Positions 62,766-64,000 of a stretch of DNA of 64,000 nt are shown here, piece by piece. Every line of letters begins with the position of its first letter. The stretch's first letter is position 1. This DNA comes from Microvirga terrae (GTDB lineage: Bacteria; Pseudomonadota; Alphaproteobacteria; Rhizobiales; Beijerinckiaceae), in the NCBI RefSeq assembly GCF_013307435.2, contig NZ_CP102845.1:3780001-3844000 (forward strand), in the 5' to 3' direction. The notes beneath the pieces are model-generated. The model saw only the letters and a program-made list of their open reading frames with translations, searched no databases and was not told where the DNA came from. The position numbers and the translations under genes are program-made.

Positions 62766-63958
62766 GCTGGTTTTCTGCCCACCCTTGCACCTACAACACT
62801 CAAGATCGCTCTAGAGCCTGCGAAATTTGTTGCTGAGTAGACAGTTTTTGCAGCGCTTCGGATGTCAGCCTGCCTAAGGAAATGGTTTAGATAGAAAGGA
62901 AAAGCCCATATGAGGTTTTTCCGGATCTCTGGTCCAAGCGAACGATTAGGCTCTGCCTTCAACATTTCCAAGATGCCACAGGTGTTCTCCTGAAGATGAG
63001 AGAACGGCCTCTCGATAAAGAGCTTCCGCAGGATCCGGCTCTCTTCTAAGCTAAGCTCACACTTCTTAATCTCCCGTGACAATTCAAGAGCATACTCCAA
63101 GTCGCTTACAGCTAGCTTCCAGAGAGACTTGCGCCCCATAAGGACAAGGCGCTGGAACAAGCAGGTGATCTCATGTGCTTCCGTTCGCTCGTCCGCTGAT
63201 ATCATCGACGGCTTATATGCGGAAAGCGGCAAGGTTTTATACCACTCTCTAAAGAACCTTTGATCGTACGATTGCCAGACACTTTCACGATCTTGAAAGC
63301 GCGATGTGGCTGTCGCCGGGCCGCGCTGCCCCGAATGACGGCGCTGGTAAAAGACCACATCGCTCGTTTCTGCACCTGAGAACCGATGAGCAATCCGCAG
63401 AAGCATCTCATAGTCTTGAGATCGCGCTAAACCTTCATCAAAGGGACCGATCTTATCATAGGTTGCGCGCCTCACGAGCATGCCTGGTTGAAACACAAAG
63501 CACCGCTCCATCAATTGAATAAAGATCGATTGGAACTCCAAGCGCTCGTGATATGGCAAGGGAAAAGTTTCAACAGGAATGCCACTCTGATCGCTCCGAT
63601 CAAAATGCAGGTACCTCCCAAAGGCAAAACCGTGACCTCTTTCGCTGTTCAGGGCGTTTTGCAACGCTCGATGTGCTGTTGGAGCAGCGATGTCGTCATC
63701 ATCAAAAATCCAGATATTTGCGCCGTCCGTCATGGGGATAGCGAGGTTCAATGAACTTGCCTTTCCGCTGTTCTCCTTCCTACAATAGCGGACAATTCCA
63801 CCGTACTTTTGAACAATCTGAGGCGTGGCGTCTGTGGATCCATCATCTATTACAAGGATCTCACGCACGGGTTCAGTTTGCCGCAGAATACCTTCGATCG
63901 CCTGCGCGATATACGCTTCCCGGTTGTATGTTGGGATGATCACCGAAGTATCAGACAT
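62762..63958 (-). CDS. GT2 family glycosyltransferase with helical C-terminal region
   Basis: 398 residues. GT2 domain (1-220): TSVIIPTYNREAYIAQAI, ILVIDDGSTDATPQI, ANIWIFDDDDIAAPTAH with the metal-binding DDDD, and EGLARSQDYEMLLRI. The remaining ~170 residues are helical and of unknown role. Transcribed towards the truncated acyltransferase with a 4-base overlap. It starts 42 bases from the right edge, so promoter and further cluster genes may lie outside. Confidence 0.87.
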   Translation of the reverse strand: MSDTSVIIPTYNREAYIAQAIEGILRQTEPVREILVIDDGSTDATPQIVQKYGGIVRYCRKENSGKASSLNLAIPMTDGANIWIFDDDDIAAPTAHRALQNALNSERGHGFAFGRYLHFDRSDQSGIPVETFPLPYHERLEFQSIFIQLMERCFVFQPGMLVRRATYDKIGPFDEGLARSQDYEMLLRIAHRFSGAETSDVVFYQRRHSGQRGPATATSRFQDRESVWQSYDQRFFREWYKTLPLSAYKPSMISADERTEAHEITCLFQRLVLMGRKSLWKLAVSDLEYALELSREIKKCELSLEESRILRKLFIERPFSHLQENTCGILEMLKAEPNRSLGPEIRKNLIWAFPFYLNHFLRQADIRSAAKTVYSATNFAGSRAILSVVGARVGRKPA

Positions 63959-64000
63959 TTGTCTCTCTAGTGACTGATCTTTCGTACATATGAGGAAGTG

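Noticed and set aside
1..64000. CRISPR arrays, tRNA or rRNA genes, phage genes or toxin-antitoxin pairs
   Set aside because: Looked for regular direct repeats, cloverleaf-like sequences and known families; none found.

Overview
The window looks like a chromosome segment of an alphaproteobacterium of the order Hyphomicrobiales (Rhizobiales), most likely Methylobacteriaceae (Microvirga-like). This placement is an inference from protein style, GC-rich codon use in the housekeeping genes, LacI/CUT1 sugar operons of rhizobial type and the mix of IS5/IS630 remnants. No rRNA, tRNA, CRISPR array or replication origin was seen.

Region 1 (1-25.7 kb) is a surface-polysaccharide locus. It holds a two-domain glycosyltransferase running off the left edge, a methyltransferase/kinase-like/coiled-coil protein resembling the WbdD type of chain-length and chain-end enzyme, two paralogous membrane acyltransferases, an IS5 remnant, a GT39-like and a GtrII-like membrane glycosyltransferase, and a long minus-strand gene run: UDP-sugar dehydrogenase, Wzm/Wzt ABC exporter, a DUF616+GT2 glycosyltransferase, rmlB-rmlC-rmlA, a sugar aminotransferase, gtrB, a fused acyltransferase/ketoisomerase (WxcM type) and gtrA. 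The embedded genes could build a dTDP-3-acylamino-3,6-dideoxyhexose and hand it to a Gtr-type decoration system. A rhamnosyltransferase-like GT2 and a phosphohexomutase close the region.

Region 2 (27.3-39.5 kb) is a carbohydrate uptake and oxidation locus. A LacI regulator and an oxidoreductase diverge from an ABC sugar transporter (binding protein, two permeases, ATPase) followed by a sugar isomerase/epimerase, a second Gfo/Idh/MocA oxidoreductase, a ThuA-like protein, a ketopantoate-reductase-like protein, an aldo/keto reductase and a DoxX protein. A perfect LacI-type palindrome lies in the divergent promoter and a strong hairpin follows the binding-protein gene. A LysR regulator ends the region.

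Region 3 (40.7-46.9 kb) is the most striking part: an apparently complete DSF (diffusible signal factor, cis-2-unsaturated fatty acid) signalling module. An RpfF-like synthase is divergent from a translationally coupled pair: a REC-PAS-GGDEF-EAL cyclic-di-GMP protein in the place where Xanthomonas has the REC-HD-GYP protein RpfG, and an RpfC-like hybrid kinase with N-terminal membrane sensor, HisKA, HATPase, REC and HPt domains.

Region 4 (47-53.5 kb) is accessory DNA: two paralogous NarL/LuxR-type response regulators with nearly identical DNA-binding domains, separated and flanked by decayed IS5 and IS630 transposase genes, plus small hypothetical genes.

Region 5 (53.6-64 kb) returns to the cell surface: a large RTX/GH16 secreted glucanase-like protein, galU, small secreted and membrane proteins of unknown function, and a decaying glycosyltransferase cluster with a frameshifted GT, a truncated acyltransferase and two intact GT2 genes.

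A possible unifying theme, which is inference only, is a signalling and c-di-GMP module embedded between exopolysaccharide synthesis, export and cleavage genes.
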